Assembly: GCA_016213205.1 (NCBI GenBank)
Contig: JACRAZ010000056.1
Coordinates: forward strand, 1 to 53,774
Reading direction: 5' to 3'
DNA length: 53,774 nt
Source: Burkholderiales bacterium
GTDB lineage: Bacteria; Pseudomonadota; Gammaproteobacteria; Burkholderiales; Burkholderiaceae_C
Positions 13,644 through 24,378 of the stretch are shown here, one piece after another. The first letter of the stretch is position 1, and each line of letters starts with the position of its first letter. The position numbers and the translations under genes were made by a program. The notes beneath the pieces are model-generated. The model was not told where the DNA came from, ran no database searches, and worked only from the letters and a program-made list of their open reading frames with translations.

Positions 13644-14196
13644 GTGGCTGATCCGCCGCCGCCTCGCCGCCTTCGAGGCCCGCTGGCACTACCCGATGGA
13701 CTATGCCCGCGCGCTGCTGGCCGGCAGCCGGCGCGCCTTCTTCGCCTACGCCCGCCTCGCGCCGGCCGCCGCGCTGCGCGAGGGCCTGCCCCTTGCCGCC
13801 TGGCACGCGGCCAAGATCACCGCGCTGCGCGCCGAGGAATGCGGGCCCTGCACCCAGCTGGCGGTGGACATGGCGCGCGCCGAAGGCGTGCCCGATGCGC
13901 TGCTGCAGGCGCTGCTCGACGACGACCTGGCCCGCCTGCAGCGGCTCGATGCCGATGCCGCGCTGACCCAGCGCTTCGCGCACGCCTGGGCCCGGCGTGA
14001 GGCCGGCCTGCCCGCGCACCGCGAGGCCCTGCGGCAGCGCTTCGGCGAGGCCGGCCTGGCCACGCTGGCGGTGGCGATGACCTCCGCGCGCATGTTCCCG
14101 CTGCTGAAATCGGCGCTCGGGCACGCCCAGCACTGCCAGCGTGTGCAGGTGGAGGTGGCGGCCGCCGCCGAGCAGCCCCCGCGCCTGGCGCGCTGA
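13636..14196 (+). CDS. Carboxymuconolactone decarboxylase/AhpD-like protein
   Basis: The 186-residue protein carries an AhpD-type motif EECGPCTQLAVDMARAEGVP with C69-x-x-C72, as in alkylhydroperoxidase-like CMD proteins, which use the cysteine pair for peroxide or disulfide chemistry. The start at 13636 has an AGGAGG-like site (CCAGGAGGCCCCGC) and overlaps the upstream gene by 8 bp. CMD proteins are a standard companion of ECF41 sigma factors and usually their regulatory target. The substrate is unknown. Confidence 0.85.
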   Translation: MLEWLIRRRLAAFEARWHYPMDYARALLAGSRRAFFAYARLAPAAALREGLPLAAWHAAKITALRAEECGPCTQLAVDMARAEGVPDALLQALLDDDLARLQRLDADAALTQRFAHAWARREAGLPAHREALRQRFGEAGLATLAVAMTSARMFPLLKSALGHAQHCQRVQVEVAAAAEQPPRLAR

Positions 14197-14218
14197 CCGC
14201 CCCGCCCACGTGGCCACA

Positions 14219-15157
14219 ATGCACCCAATGCGCGAGGACGCCCAGGATTTCGAGCCGCACCGCCGCCACCTGCGGGCGCTGGCCTACCGCATGCTCGGCT
14301 CGCGCGCCGAGGCCGAAGACGTGGTGCAGGACTGCTGGCTGCGCTGGCGCGCCCAGGCCGGGGCCGGCGGCGAGCCGATCGAGCAGCCGCGCGCCTGGCT
14401 CTCGCGCGTGGCCACCCACCTGTGCCTGGACCGCCTGCAATCGGCCCGCGCGCGGCGCGAGCAGTACGTGGGCGTGTGGCTGCCCGAGCCGCTGGTGGAC
14501 GAGGATGCGGCCGCCTACGATGCCGGCCCCGAGGCCCGTGCCGACTACGCGCAGCAGGTCTCGATCGCCTTCCTGCTGGCGCTGGAACGGCTGAGCCCGC
14601 TGGAGCGGGCGGCCTTCCTGCTGCACGACGTGTTCGACCTCGATTTCGACGAGGTGGGCAGCCGCCTGGGCCGCAGCGCCGCGGCCTGCCGGCAGCTCGC
14701 CACGCGGGCGCGCAGCCATGTGCGCGGGGCCGAGCCGCGTTTCGAGCTGCCACCCACCCAGGCCCAGGCGCTGCTGCAGGCCTTCGCGCAGGCGGTGACC
14801 AGCGGCCGCGTCGACGCATTGGCGGAGGTGCTGGCCGACGACGTGGTGTTCCTCTCCGATGGCGGCGGCCAGGTCGCCGCCGTGCCACGCCCGCTGCACG
14901 GTGCGGTGCAGGTGGCCAAGGCGCTGCTCGGCTTTGCCCGCCAGTGGGACCTGCAGCGGCACCCGGTGCGCCCGGCGCGCATCAACGGCCTGCCCGGCAT
15001 CGTGCTGTACGACGAACAGGGCCGCGCGGTGCAGACGGTGGCGCTGGCGCTCGCGCCCGGCGCCGGCGGCGGGCCCCGCGTCGAAGCGGTCTATGTGATG
15101 CGCAACCCGGACAAGCTGGCGCACCTGGGCCCCCTCATGCCTGGGCACACGGGCTGA
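14219..15157 (+). CDS. ECF41-family sigma factor with SnoaL-like C-terminal extension
   Basis: This 312-residue sigma factor has region 2 (about residues 12-75, HLRALAYRMLGSRAEAEDVV), region 4 (about 115-165, LSPLERAAFLLHDVFDLDF) and a C-terminal SnoaL/NTF2-like domain (about 180-300). The three ECF41 signatures are all present: WLPEP at 87-91, DGGGQ at 214-218 and NPDKL at 296-300. In this family the fused extension replaces an anti-sigma factor. A second in-frame ATG at 14228 is possible; neither has a clear ribosome binding site. It lies 22 bp after the CMD gene and probably belongs to the same transcript from the ECF41-type promoter at 13184, giving autoregulation. Confidence 0.93.
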   Translation: MHPMREDAQDFEPHRRHLRALAYRMLGSRAEAEDVVQDCWLRWRAQAGAGGEPIEQPRAWLSRVATHLCLDRLQSARARREQYVGVWLPEPLVDEDAAAYDAGPEARADYAQQVSIAFLLALERLSPLERAAFLLHDVFDLDFDEVGSRLGRSAAACRQLATRARSHVRGAEPRFELPPTQAQALLQAFAQAVTSGRVDALAEVLADDVVFLSDGGGQVAAVPRPLHGAVQVAKALLGFARQWDLQRHPVRPARINGLPGIVLYDEQGRAVQTVALALAPGAGGGPRVEAVYVMRNPDKLAHLGPLMPGHTG

Positions 15158-15253
15158 GCGGGCCGCAGCGGGCACGCCCCACGGCCGGGCTTTGCATGCC
15201 CGGCCGCTTCGCCAGCCGTGCGTCCTGCCGCAGGGCAGGCCGCACGCGCGGGC

Positions 15254-17815
15254 TCAGCCCACGGGCGTGAACTCCAGCCCGCCCGCGGTGAGGCCGACCA
15301 GGTTGATGTTGGTGGCGTTCAGGTCCAACTCGCAGGCGGCCATGGCCAGCGACACGGTGGTGAAGCTGCCGTTGCTGATCAGGCCGAGCAGGCCGTCGAG
15401 CTCGGCCTGGTTGGGGTAGGCGCCGACCAGGTTGCGATAGACATGGCGCACGAAGTCGGTGTTGCTGCCCGAGCCCGCCAGCTGGGCGAAGGCCGGGTTG
15501 GCCAGCACCAGTTGCACCAGATCGGCGTAGCTGGTGCCGCCGTCCAGCATCGCCAGCCCGGCGCCGATGACGGCCTTGCTGGCCACGTACTGCGGGCCCA
15601 GCAGCGCACCCACCACCTTGGCCACGGTGCCGGCGCTGCCGTCGAGGTCCAGCGCCAGCGCGGTGTCCGAGAAGTGCAGCCGCTCCACGCCCGAAAGCGT
15701 GTCGCGCCCGTCGGCATTGCCCTGGTCGAACACGGTCCACCCGGTCGCCGTGGGTGTCACCACGTAGAGCTTGCGCGCGCCGCCGTATACCGCGGTATCG
15801 ATGCCCGTGCCACCCTCGAGCGTGTCGTCGCCGGCACCGCCGGTGAGGCGGTCGTTGCCGGCCAGGCCCCGCAGCAGGTCCTGCCCGGTGGTGCCCACCA
15901 GCGTATCGGGCCCCGCGGTGCCCACGACCGTCTGGCCCACCGGTGGCGGCGTGCTGGTGTCCACCACCAGCACCGTGCCCAGCGCCGGCAGGTCGGCATG
16001 GTCGTCCTGCGACAGCGGCGAGGCCTTCAGCTCGTAGCTGCCGGCGGCCGAGCCGAAGGTGAAGCCCGCGTACAGCGAATTCGTGGCCAGCAGGTAGTGG
16101 GTGCCGGTGGTCTGGGCCACGTAGGACACGCTGGCCGCACCGTCGGCCGCCGAGACATGGTCGGTGGCCAGCACCTGGCCGGCTGCGTTCAGCAGCTCGA
16201 AGGTGCCGGCGCTGATCGGGTTGGCCCCCGCGGGCCGCAGGTCGAACTGGTAGCGCAGCCCGGCCACCAGCTCCATCGTGAAGTAGTCGTTGTCGTTGGC
16301 CAGGTCGAAAGCGCCACTGCGTGAGCCGCCCACGGCCACCGGGGTGGCCAGCGCGGGCAGGTCGGCATGGTCGTCCAGCGCCACCGTGCTGCTGCGCACC
16401 TGGTAGTCGCCCAGGAAACCGTCGCCCAGCGTGTAGCCGTCGTAGTAGTTCGAGGCCAGCAGGTAGTAGGCGCCGGTGGTGGGGGCCACGTAACTCATGC
16501 CGGCCTGGCCCTGCGGCGGCAGGCCCACCGTGAGTGCCACGGAACGGCCCGCGTCGTCGAACAGCTGCAGCAAGCCGGTGCTGATGGCGTTCAGGCCCAC
16601 GCCGCCCAGCTCGAACAGCGTGCGCTGGCCCGCAACCAGGTCGACGCGGAAGAAGTCGCGGTCCGAGGGCAGGTCGAAGTTGCCGTTGATGCTGGTGCCG
16701 ATGCCCAGCGGCTTCGCGGCGCTGGCGAGGTCGGGGTGGTCGTCCGCGCCGATGAACCTGGCCGAAATCTGGAAGGCGCCGGTCGTCGCGCTGGGCGCGA
16801 GGCCGTAGTCCACATCGTTGGCGGCCATCAGGTAGTAGCTGCCGCTGACGGCGGGCACGAACGACAGCACCGAATCGTGCTGGTTGCTCACCCGCGCGCC
16901 CACGAGCAGGCGGTCGCCCAGTGCGTCCAGCACCTGCAGGCCGGAGAACTCCAGCGAGGTGGCGCCGGTGTTCTTCAGCGTGAGCTGGTAGCGCTGGCCG
17001 GCCTGCAGCTCCACGCGGAACAGGTCCTGGTCGTAGGGCAGGTCGAACACGCCATTGGCGCTGGCGCCCAGGCCCAGCGGCGTGGCCAGCGCGAGCAGGT
17101 CGCCATGGTCGTCGGCCGCCAGCGACGTGGCGCTCACGCGGTAGCCGCCGATCGGTGAGCCGCCCTGCGCATCGGACTGCAGGGCGTTGCTGGCCAGCAG
17201 GTAGTAGCTGCCGCCGGCCGGTGCCACCCAGGCCATGGTGGCCACGGGGTCGCCGGGTTCGCCGATGTCGGCGATCAGCTCATTGCCCAGCGCATCGAAC
17301 AGCCGCAGCTCGGTGGCGGCCAGCGGCGCGCTGCCGGCACCGCGCATCTCGAACAGCACGCGCTGGCCCGCCGCCAGGTCGACACGGAAGTAGTCGCGGT
17401 CATGCTGCAGGTCCAGCGTGCCGGTGGCCGAGGTGCCCGGTGGCAGCGCGGTGGCCTGGGCCGGGTGGTCGGCGTGGTCGTCGGCGGCGATCGCGCTCAG
17501 CTCGATCAGGTAGCCGCCGGTGCCGGTGCCGCCCTGGTGGTTGCTGTCGTCGCCGTTGGTGGCCAGCAGCCGGTAGGTGCCGGAAGTGGCCGCCACGTAG
17601 GCGAAACCGGCCTGGCCGCCGGCCGGGTGGGCGGTGTCCCAGACCACCAGGTTGCCGGCGGGATCGAACAGCCCGAGGCCGGTGCTCGCGAACGTGCTGC
17701 CGGCGGTCCAACTGCTGTTGAACAGGTAGCGCTGGCCGGCGACCAGCTCGATGCGGAAGTAGTCCAGGTCGTAGGCGGCATCGAAGCGCCCGCTGGCGGT
17801 GGTGGGGGTGGGCAT
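15254..17815 (-). CDS. Large RTX protein with five beta-sandwich repeats and DUF4214
   Basis: This 853-residue protein has five tandem units of about 120-130 residues. Each has a core like FDLPYDQDYFRVELVAGQRY, a LFDALG segment and a YYLLASN segment, and is joined to the next by a DDHADLPALATPL-type linker; they resemble bacterial pre-peptidase (PPC-like) sandwiches. Near residues 625-670 follow calcium-binding RTX nonapeptides (AGNDRLTGGAGDDTLEGGTG). The C-terminus carries a DUF4214-type segment (FVRHVYRNLVGAYPNQAELD). There is no signal peptide, as expected for type I secretion, but no type I secretion genes are in the window. It is convergent with the ECF41 gene. No enzymatic domain is visible; a surface adhesin or structural role is plausible. 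Confidence 0.85.
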   Translation of the reverse strand: MPTPTTASGRFDAAYDLDYFRIELVAGQRYLFNSSWTAGSTFASTGLGLFDPAGNLVVWDTAHPAGGQAGFAYVAATSGTYRLLATNGDDSNHQGGTGTGGYLIELSAIAADDHADHPAQATALPPGTSATGTLDLQHDRDYFRVDLAAGQRVLFEMRGAGSAPLAATELRLFDALGNELIADIGEPGDPVATMAWVAPAGGSYYLLASNALQSDAQGGSPIGGYRVSATSLAADDHGDLLALATPLGLGASANGVFDLPYDQDLFRVELQAGQRYQLTLKNTGATSLEFSGLQVLDALGDRLLVGARVSNQHDSVLSFVPAVSGSYYLMAANDVDYGLAPSATTGAFQISARFIGADDHPDLASAAKPLGIGTSINGNFDLPSDRDFFRVDLVAGQRTLFELGGVGLNAISTGLLQLFDDAGRSVALTVGLPPQGQAGMSYVAPTTGAYYLLASNYYDGYTLGDGFLGDYQVRSSTVALDDHADLPALATPVAVGGSRSGAFDLANDNDYFTMELVAGLRYQFDLRPAGANPISAGTFELLNAAGQVLATDHVSAADGAASVSYVAQTTGTHYLLATNSLYAGFTFGSAAGSYELKASPLSQDDHADLPALGTVLVVDTSTPPPVGQTVVGTAGPDTLVGTTGQDLLRGLAGNDRLTGGAGDDTLEGGTGIDTAVYGGARKLYVVTPTATGWTVFDQGNADGRDTLSGVERLHFSDTALALDLDGSAGTVAKVVGALLGPQYVASKAVIGAGLAMLDGGTSYADLVQLVLANPAFAQLAGSGSNTDFVRHVYRNLVGAYPNQAELDGLLGLISNGSFTTVSLAMAACELDLNATNINLVGLTAGGLEFTPVG

Positions 17816-17938
17816 GGTGGTGGGTGAGGCTGAATGTGATCAGCATAGGTCCGAAGCGCGGGCAGGGCACTCCCCCGAACGGCCCATCGGCCGGCCAGGC
17901 GGGTGGCACCGCCGATGGCCCGCCGCGGACGCCTTTGA

Positions 17939-19117
<1,179 letters not shown>

Positions 19118-19173
19118 ACCCTGCGCGGGCCGCCGGCCCGCCCCACCCACCCCACACCCTGAACCACCGCCCC

Positions 19174-21522
19174 ATGGCGACCACTGCCCGAACCCGCCGC
19201 AAGACCCCCGAAGCGGCCGCCGCCAGCGCCGACCAGGCGCCCGCGCCCGCCGCCAAGCGCAGCACCACGCGCAAGTCGGCCCAGGCCCCCGCCGCGAAGC
19301 CCGAACCGGCGGCCGCGCCGGAGCGCAAGGCCGCCCCAGGCCCGGCAAAGGCCCGGCGTGCAACGAAGCCGCCGGCCACGTCGCCCGCGCCCGCGCCGGC
19401 GGGTGCTGCGACCGCGAAGAAGGCCGCGGCCACGAAGAAGGCGGCGCCGGTCAAGAAGACCGCCCCCCGGAAGAAGACCACCCTGGTGGAGGCGCCGGCC
19501 GCGCCGGCGGCCCCGGAGAAGCAGGCCGCCCCGGCCAGGAAGACGGCACCGGCCAAAGAGGCGGCGCCGGCCAAGAAGGCGGCACCCGCCAGGAAGGCCG
19601 CGACGAAGAAGGCCGCCGCCCCCCGCAAGACGGCGGCAGTGCCGGCCGCCGCCGGCCTCGAGCCGGCCATGCCCGTCGAGGCCGAGGCGCCAGCCGCGGC
19701 CATGGCCAAGGCGCCCGCCGGCCGCAAGCCCGCGGCACCCGCCCCGGCACCCGCCCCGGCGCCCGGCCCCGCGCCAGGCTCCAGGCGGCGCACCCGGGGG
19801 GCCGCCACCGTGCCGGCCGATTCCGCACCGGTGATCGAACCGGCGCACCACGCTGCCGTGCCCGCGCCAGCGGCCACCCCGGCGGCGCCGGCCCCCACCG
19901 GCCCGGCCCACAGCGCGGTGCGCCTGTTCGAGCGTGACGCCCAGCGCCACCTGAGCTGGCAGCCCGGCCACGCCTGCCCGTCGGTGCTGGCACAGGCCGC
20001 CCAGGCCCGGCTGGACGCCCAGGGCCACCTGCGCCCGGACGATGACGACGCCCTGCCCACGCTGCTGCGCCTGGCCGCGCAGACGGGCCACCCTCTGGCG
20101 GTGGACGAAGCCGTGTGGCTGCAACTGGCGGCCGACCGTGATGCCCGCCACCGCCTGCAGGCGCTGGAGGCCGCGCACCCGGCCGGGCCGGGCAGCCCGG
20201 CGCTGCAGACGCTGCTGCACGCCACCGCGCTGCCGCCGTACCAGGCCGAGGGCGCACTGTTCGCCGTGGTGGCCGGCCGCGCGCTGATCGCCGACGAACG
20301 CGGCCTGGGCAAGAGCGTGCAGGCCGTCGCCGCGGCCGCGCTGTGGCGGCGCCACTTCGGCGTGCGGCGTGTGCTGGTGCTGGCCACCGCCGCCCAGGGC
20401 GCGCAGTGGTTGCACGCCTGGGTGCGGCTGCTGGGTGACGCACTGGCCCCGCCCCCGCAGCTGGTGCAAGGCCCGCTGCACCAGCGCCAGGCGCTGTGGT
20501 CGGCCGCGGCCGAGGTGCGCATCCTGTCGCCCGACACGCTGGCACAGGACGAGGCCCACTGGCGCCGCTGGCAGCCCGAGCTGGTGATCGTCGACGAGCC
20601 GCAGCAGCTGCCCGGCTGGACCCGCCTGCAGGCGCCGCATGCCCTGGTGCTGTGCGGCGCGCCGCTGGCCGGTGACAGCGCGCTGCTGGTCAACATCATC
20701 GACTGGCTCGATCAGCACCGGCAAGGCGCACTGCATGCGCTGCACCGCATGCAGGCGGCACGCGACCGGGACGAGTCGCCGAGCGAAGAGCTGCTGCAGC
20801 AACTGGACCGGCAGCTGTCGCGCCAGATGCTGCAACGCCTGCGCGACGAAGTGCAGGACCAGCTGCCGCCGCTGGTGCACAGCGCGCGCTGGGTGACCCC
20901 GGCCCCGGCGCAGCGCGAGGCGCAGGCGGTGCTGCACCAGCAGGCGCGCGCGCTGCTGCTGGGCTGGCAGGACAGCGGCTACCTGTCGGACACCGATCAG
21001 CGCCTGCTGCTGCGGCTGCAGCACCGGCTGCTCGCGGCCTGCCACCGCGAGGTGGCCGACGACGACACCAGCCCGCTGGCCGAGGCCACGCTGGCCACCC
21101 TGCAGGCCCAGCTGGACGACTGGGCCAGCCGCGGCGGCGTGCGCATCGCGCTGCGCTGCCCGCAGCCGGCCGACCGCGCCCAGATGGAGCGCCGGCTGGT
21201 GCTGCCCGCCGGGCTGCATTGGCTGCACGGCGACGAAGACCCGCCGGCCGAAGCCGACGTGGTGCTGGGCGTCGGCCTGCCGGCGCTGACCCCGCCGCAG
21301 GCCGACGGGCCCGGCACCGCGCCCGCGCGGCCGGCGCCGACCGGCCGCCAGTGGGTGCATGTGCTGGCCGGCCACGGGCTGGAGCAAGGCCTGTTCGACA
21401 CGCTGGCCACGCGCCAGGCGCTGCGCGCCTGGCCGCCCGCGCAGGGTTTCCTGCATGGCCGGGCCCTGGTGGCCTGGCTGCAGGGCTGGCAGCTGGCACT
21501 GCAGGCGGTGCTGCCGGGCTGA
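19174..21522 (+). CDS. Fusion of histone-H1-like basic tail and degenerate SNF2-type ATPase
   Basis: The 782-residue protein has two parts. Residues 1 to about 240 form a disordered K/A/P/R-rich tail with units such as APAKKAAPARKAA, like eukaryotic H1 tails and bacterial H1-like proteins. Residues about 340-782 resemble an SNF2-family motor. Motif I reads ADERGLGKS (Lys380), motif Ia VLVLATAAQGAQWLHAW, motif II VDEPQQ (474-478, DEPQ in place of DEAH or DEGH), and motif III LVLCGAPLAGD. The second RecA lobe is barely recognisable and I find no motif V or arginine-finger motif VI. ATP binding is plausible, translocation doubtful. The start at 19174 is the first ATG after tgt. Confidence 0.78.
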   Translation: MATTARTRRKTPEAAAASADQAPAPAAKRSTTRKSAQAPAAKPEPAAAPERKAAPGPAKARRATKPPATSPAPAPAGAATAKKAAATKKAAPVKKTAPRKKTTLVEAPAAPAAPEKQAAPARKTAPAKEAAPAKKAAPARKAATKKAAAPRKTAAVPAAAGLEPAMPVEAEAPAAAMAKAPAGRKPAAPAPAPAPAPGPAPGSRRRTRGAATVPADSAPVIEPAHHAAVPAPAATPAAPAPTGPAHSAVRLFERDAQRHLSWQPGHACPSVLAQAAQARLDAQGHLRPDDDDALPTLLRLAAQTGHPLAVDEAVWLQLAADRDARHRLQALEAAHPAGPGSPALQTLLHATALPPYQAEGALFAVVAGRALIADERGLGKSVQAVAAAALWRRHFGVRRVLVLATAAQGAQWLHAWVRLLGDALAPPPQLVQGPLHQRQALWSAAAEVRILSPDTLAQDEAHWRRWQPELVIVDEPQQLPGWTRLQAPHALVLCGAPLAGDSALLVNIIDWLDQHRQGALHALHRMQAARDRDESPSEELLQQLDRQLSRQMLQRLRDEVQDQLPPLVHSARWVTPAPAQREAQAVLHQQARALLLGWQDSGYLSDTDQRLLLRLQHRLLAACHREVADDDTSPLAEATLATLQAQLDDWASRGGVRIALRCPQPADRAQMERRLVLPAGLHWLHGDEDPPAEADVVLGVGLPALTPPQADGPGTAPARPAPTGRQWVHVLAGHGLEQGLFDTLATRQALRAWPPAQGFLHGRALVAWLQGWQLALQAVLPG

Positions 21523-21654
21523 ACCGCTGCCCTGGGTGGGCCGGTCCGGCACCGCCGGCCGCGCGTGGGCAGGCGCTCGATACACCGCATGGGGTGCGGC
21601 CGCGAGCTGGTGCATCATCGGTGCTTCGCATGACGCCAGGGCTGGGTGCAGTCG

Positions 21655-24378
21655 ATGCCCGCGTCGGCTGCACCCATGCCACGACCTGTGCCCCATCGCC
21701 CCCGCTGGCTGACCCTGCGCCCCCCCGCGTCCATGGCCGCGCGCATCCGATTGCTGGCCGTGGCCTGCATCGTGCCCGCCTGGCTGCTGGCCGTGCTGGT
21801 GCTGTACCAGGCCCACCAGCGCGAGCGTGCCGCGCTGGTGCAGGCCACGGTGGCGGCCGCGCAGACGCTGGCGCGCAGTGTCGACCGCGAGCTGGCCACC
21901 AGCATCGCGGTGCTGCAGACGCTGGCGCTCTCGCCCTTGATCGACGATCAGGCCTACGAGCGCTTTCACCAGGTCGGCCAGCAGGTGCTGCGCCAGAGCG
22001 GGGCCACCAACATCGTGCTGCTGGACACCGAGCGGCGCGGCCTGGTCAGCCTGGCGCACCCTGAGGGCCGCAGGTTCCCGGCCCTGCCGACCGACCGCTT
22101 CCCGCAGGTGATGAGCAGCCGGCGCCCCGGCGTCTCCGACCTGTTCGTGGGCCAGATCAGTGGCCAGCAGCAGGTGGCCGTGGCCGTGCCGGTGCTGCGG
22201 GGCGAGCAGGTGATCGGCCGCCTGGAAATGGTGATCTCGGCGCAGCGCATGAGCGCGCTGTTGCGCGAGCAGGCCATCCCCGAGGGCTGGCTGGCCGCGG
22301 TGGTCGACCGGCAAGGCGTGCTGGTGGCGCGCAACCGCCAGGCGGCCGACTACGTGGGCAAGCCGGCCACCGAGCGCCTGCGCCAGGCCATCACCCAGGC
22401 CACCGAGGGCCACTTCGCCAACCAGGCGCTCGATGGCACGGCGGTGCTCACCTGCTTCAGTCGCGCGCCGGACACCGGCTGGACCGCCGTGATCGCGATG
22501 CCGCAGTCGGTGCTGGACGGGGCGCTGCGCAGCTCCTTGCTGATGCAGGGTGCCGGGGCCCTGGCCCTGCTGGCCGCCGGGCTGGTGCTGGCGCAGTGGC
22601 TGGGCCAGCGCCTGGCCGGCCCGATCCAGGCCCTGGTGCAGCCGGCGCTGGCCATCGGCCGCGGCGAGACCACCCAGGTCGCGCCCAGCGGCCTGCGCGA
22701 GGCCGATGACCTGGCCGCCGCGCTGAACCAGGCCTCCCAGCTGCTGCAGCAGCGCGACCAGGCCCGCGAGCAGGCCGAGGAACTGCGCCTGCACGGCCAG
22801 CGCCTGGCGGAGCAGAACCGCCAGATGCAGGAAGCCAGCCGGCTGAAGAACGAGTTCCTGGCCAACATGTCGCATGAACTGCGCACGCCGCTGAACGCGG
22901 TGATCGGCTTTGCCGACATCCTGCAGCGCCTGGGCGGCAGCCTGCCCGAGGCCAAGCGGCTGGAGTACCTGCAGCACATCGGCAACAGCGGCCGCCACCT
23001 GCTGCGCATGATCAACGATGTGCTCGACCTCTCCAAGGTGGAGGCCGGCCGCTTCGAGATCCAGCCCGAGCCGCTGCAACTGGCCCCGCTGGTGCACGGG
23101 CTGTGCGGCGTGCTGCAGGCCGAGGCGGCACGCAAGCAGATCACGCTGCACACCGAGCTCGACCCGGCGGTCGACGACCTGGTGCTCGACCCGGCGCGGC
23201 TCAAGCAGATGCTCTACAACTACCTGTCCAACGCGATCAAGTTCACGCCGGACGGCGGGCAGGTGATCCTGCGCGCCCGGCCCGAAGGCCCGCAGGCGCT
23301 GCGCATCGAGGTGGAAGACACCGGCATCGGCATCGCGGCCGAGGACCTGGACCGCCTGTTCCAGCCCTTCCAGCAACTGCACAGCGGCCTGGACAAGCGC
23401 CACACGGGCACCGGCCTGGGCCTGGTGCTCACCCGCCGCCTGGCCGAGCTGCATGGCGGCAGTGCCGGCGTGCACAGCACGCCCGGCGTGGGCAGCGTGT
23501 TCCACCTGCTGCTGCCGCGCCGGGCCGGTGCCGAGGCCGGCCCGCTGGCCGCGCCACCGGCGCCCGCCCCCGCGGTGGCCGAAGCCGGCGTGCCGGGGCC
23601 TGAACCGGCGGACGCGCCGCGGGTGCTGGTGATCGAGGACGACAGCGCCGACCGCGCGCGCCTGGCCCACCTGCTGCGCCAGGCGGGCTACCGGGTCGAC
23701 CTGGCCGACAGCGGCGAAGCCGCGCTGCGCCTGGCCGGCGCCCGCCGCTACGACGCGATCACGCTCGACCTGCTGCTGCCCGATCGCAGCGGCCTGGACC
23801 TGCTGGCGGAACTGCGCAGCAGCGGCCGGCATGATGAGGTGCCGGTGCTGGTGATCACCTGCACCACCGACACCTCGGCCCTGGCCGGCATGGCGGTGAG
23901 CGACGTGCTGGCCAAGCCCATCCAGCCCGATCAGGTGATCGCCGCGCTGCGCCGCGCTGGCTGCCTGGCGGGCCGGCGCCCCAGCGTGATGGTGGTGGAC
24001 GACGACCCGGCGGCACGCGCGCTGATCACGGCGGCCCTGCAGCCGCTGGGCGTGGCCGTGCTCGACGCGACCGACGGCGCGGACGCCCTGGCGCGCCTGG
24101 GCCAGCAGCAGGTGGACGCGTTGATCATCGACCTGATGATGCCGCGCCTGAACGGCTTCGAGCTGCTGGCGCAGCTGCGCAGCCAGCCGCACACCCGCCT
24201 GCTGCCGGTGTTCGTCTGGACCAGCCTGCAGCTGTCGCCGCAGGAGCAGCAGGCCCTGCTGCGCTCGGCCCGCGCCGTGGCCAGCAAGGCGCAGGCCGGG
24301 CTGGAGGCCCTGCTGGTGCACCTGCAAGGCTGGCGCGCCAGCCACGTGCCACCGGCCGATGGAGGCCAGGCGCCATGA
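21655..24378 (+). CDS. Hybrid sensor histidine kinase with two receiver domains
   Basis: This protein of about 907 residues has a transmembrane helix (about 30-50), a periplasmic dCache-like domain (about 55-290), a second helix (about 295-315), a HAMP and short coiled coil (about 315-390), and HisKA with His407 in MSHELRTPLNAVIGF. HATPase_c follows, with NAIKFTPDGG and GTGLGLVLTRR. Two receiver domains carry phospho-acceptor Asp705 (LDLLLPDRSG) and Asp826 (IDLMMPRLNG). The ligand is unknown. The frame extends up to a GTG at 21646, and later ATGs at 21676 and 21733 are possible starts. A 34-codon ORF and then a single-domain response regulator follow closely, so a multistep phosphorelay is likely. 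Confidence 0.9.
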   Translation: MPASAAPMPRPVPHRPRWLTLRPPASMAARIRLLAVACIVPAWLLAVLVLYQAHQRERAALVQATVAAAQTLARSVDRELATSIAVLQTLALSPLIDDQAYERFHQVGQQVLRQSGATNIVLLDTERRGLVSLAHPEGRRFPALPTDRFPQVMSSRRPGVSDLFVGQISGQQQVAVAVPVLRGEQVIGRLEMVISAQRMSALLREQAIPEGWLAAVVDRQGVLVARNRQAADYVGKPATERLRQAITQATEGHFANQALDGTAVLTCFSRAPDTGWTAVIAMPQSVLDGALRSSLLMQGAGALALLAAGLVLAQWLGQRLAGPIQALVQPALAIGRGETTQVAPSGLREADDLAAALNQASQLLQQRDQAREQAEELRLHGQRLAEQNRQMQEASRLKNEFLANMSHELRTPLNAVIGFADILQRLGGSLPEAKRLEYLQHIGNSGRHLLRMINDVLDLSKVEAGRFEIQPEPLQLAPLVHGLCGVLQAEAARKQITLHTELDPAVDDLVLDPARLKQMLYNYLSNAIKFTPDGGQVILRARPEGPQALRIEVEDTGIGIAAEDLDRLFQPFQQLHSGLDKRHTGTGLGLVLTRRLAELHGGSAGVHSTPGVGSVFHLLLPRRAGAEAGPLAAPPAPAPAVAEAGVPGPEPADAPRVLVIEDDSADRARLAHLLRQAGYRVDLADSGEAALRLAGARRYDAITLDLLLPDRSGLDLLAELRSSGRHDEVPVLVITCTTDTSALAGMAVSDVLAKPIQPDQVIAALRRAGCLAGRRPSVMVVDDDPAARALITAALQPLGVAVLDATDGADALARLGQQQVDALIIDLMMPRLNGFELLAQLRSQPHTRLLPVFVWTSLQLSPQEQQALLRSARAVASKAQAGLEALLVHLQGWRASHVPPADGGQAP

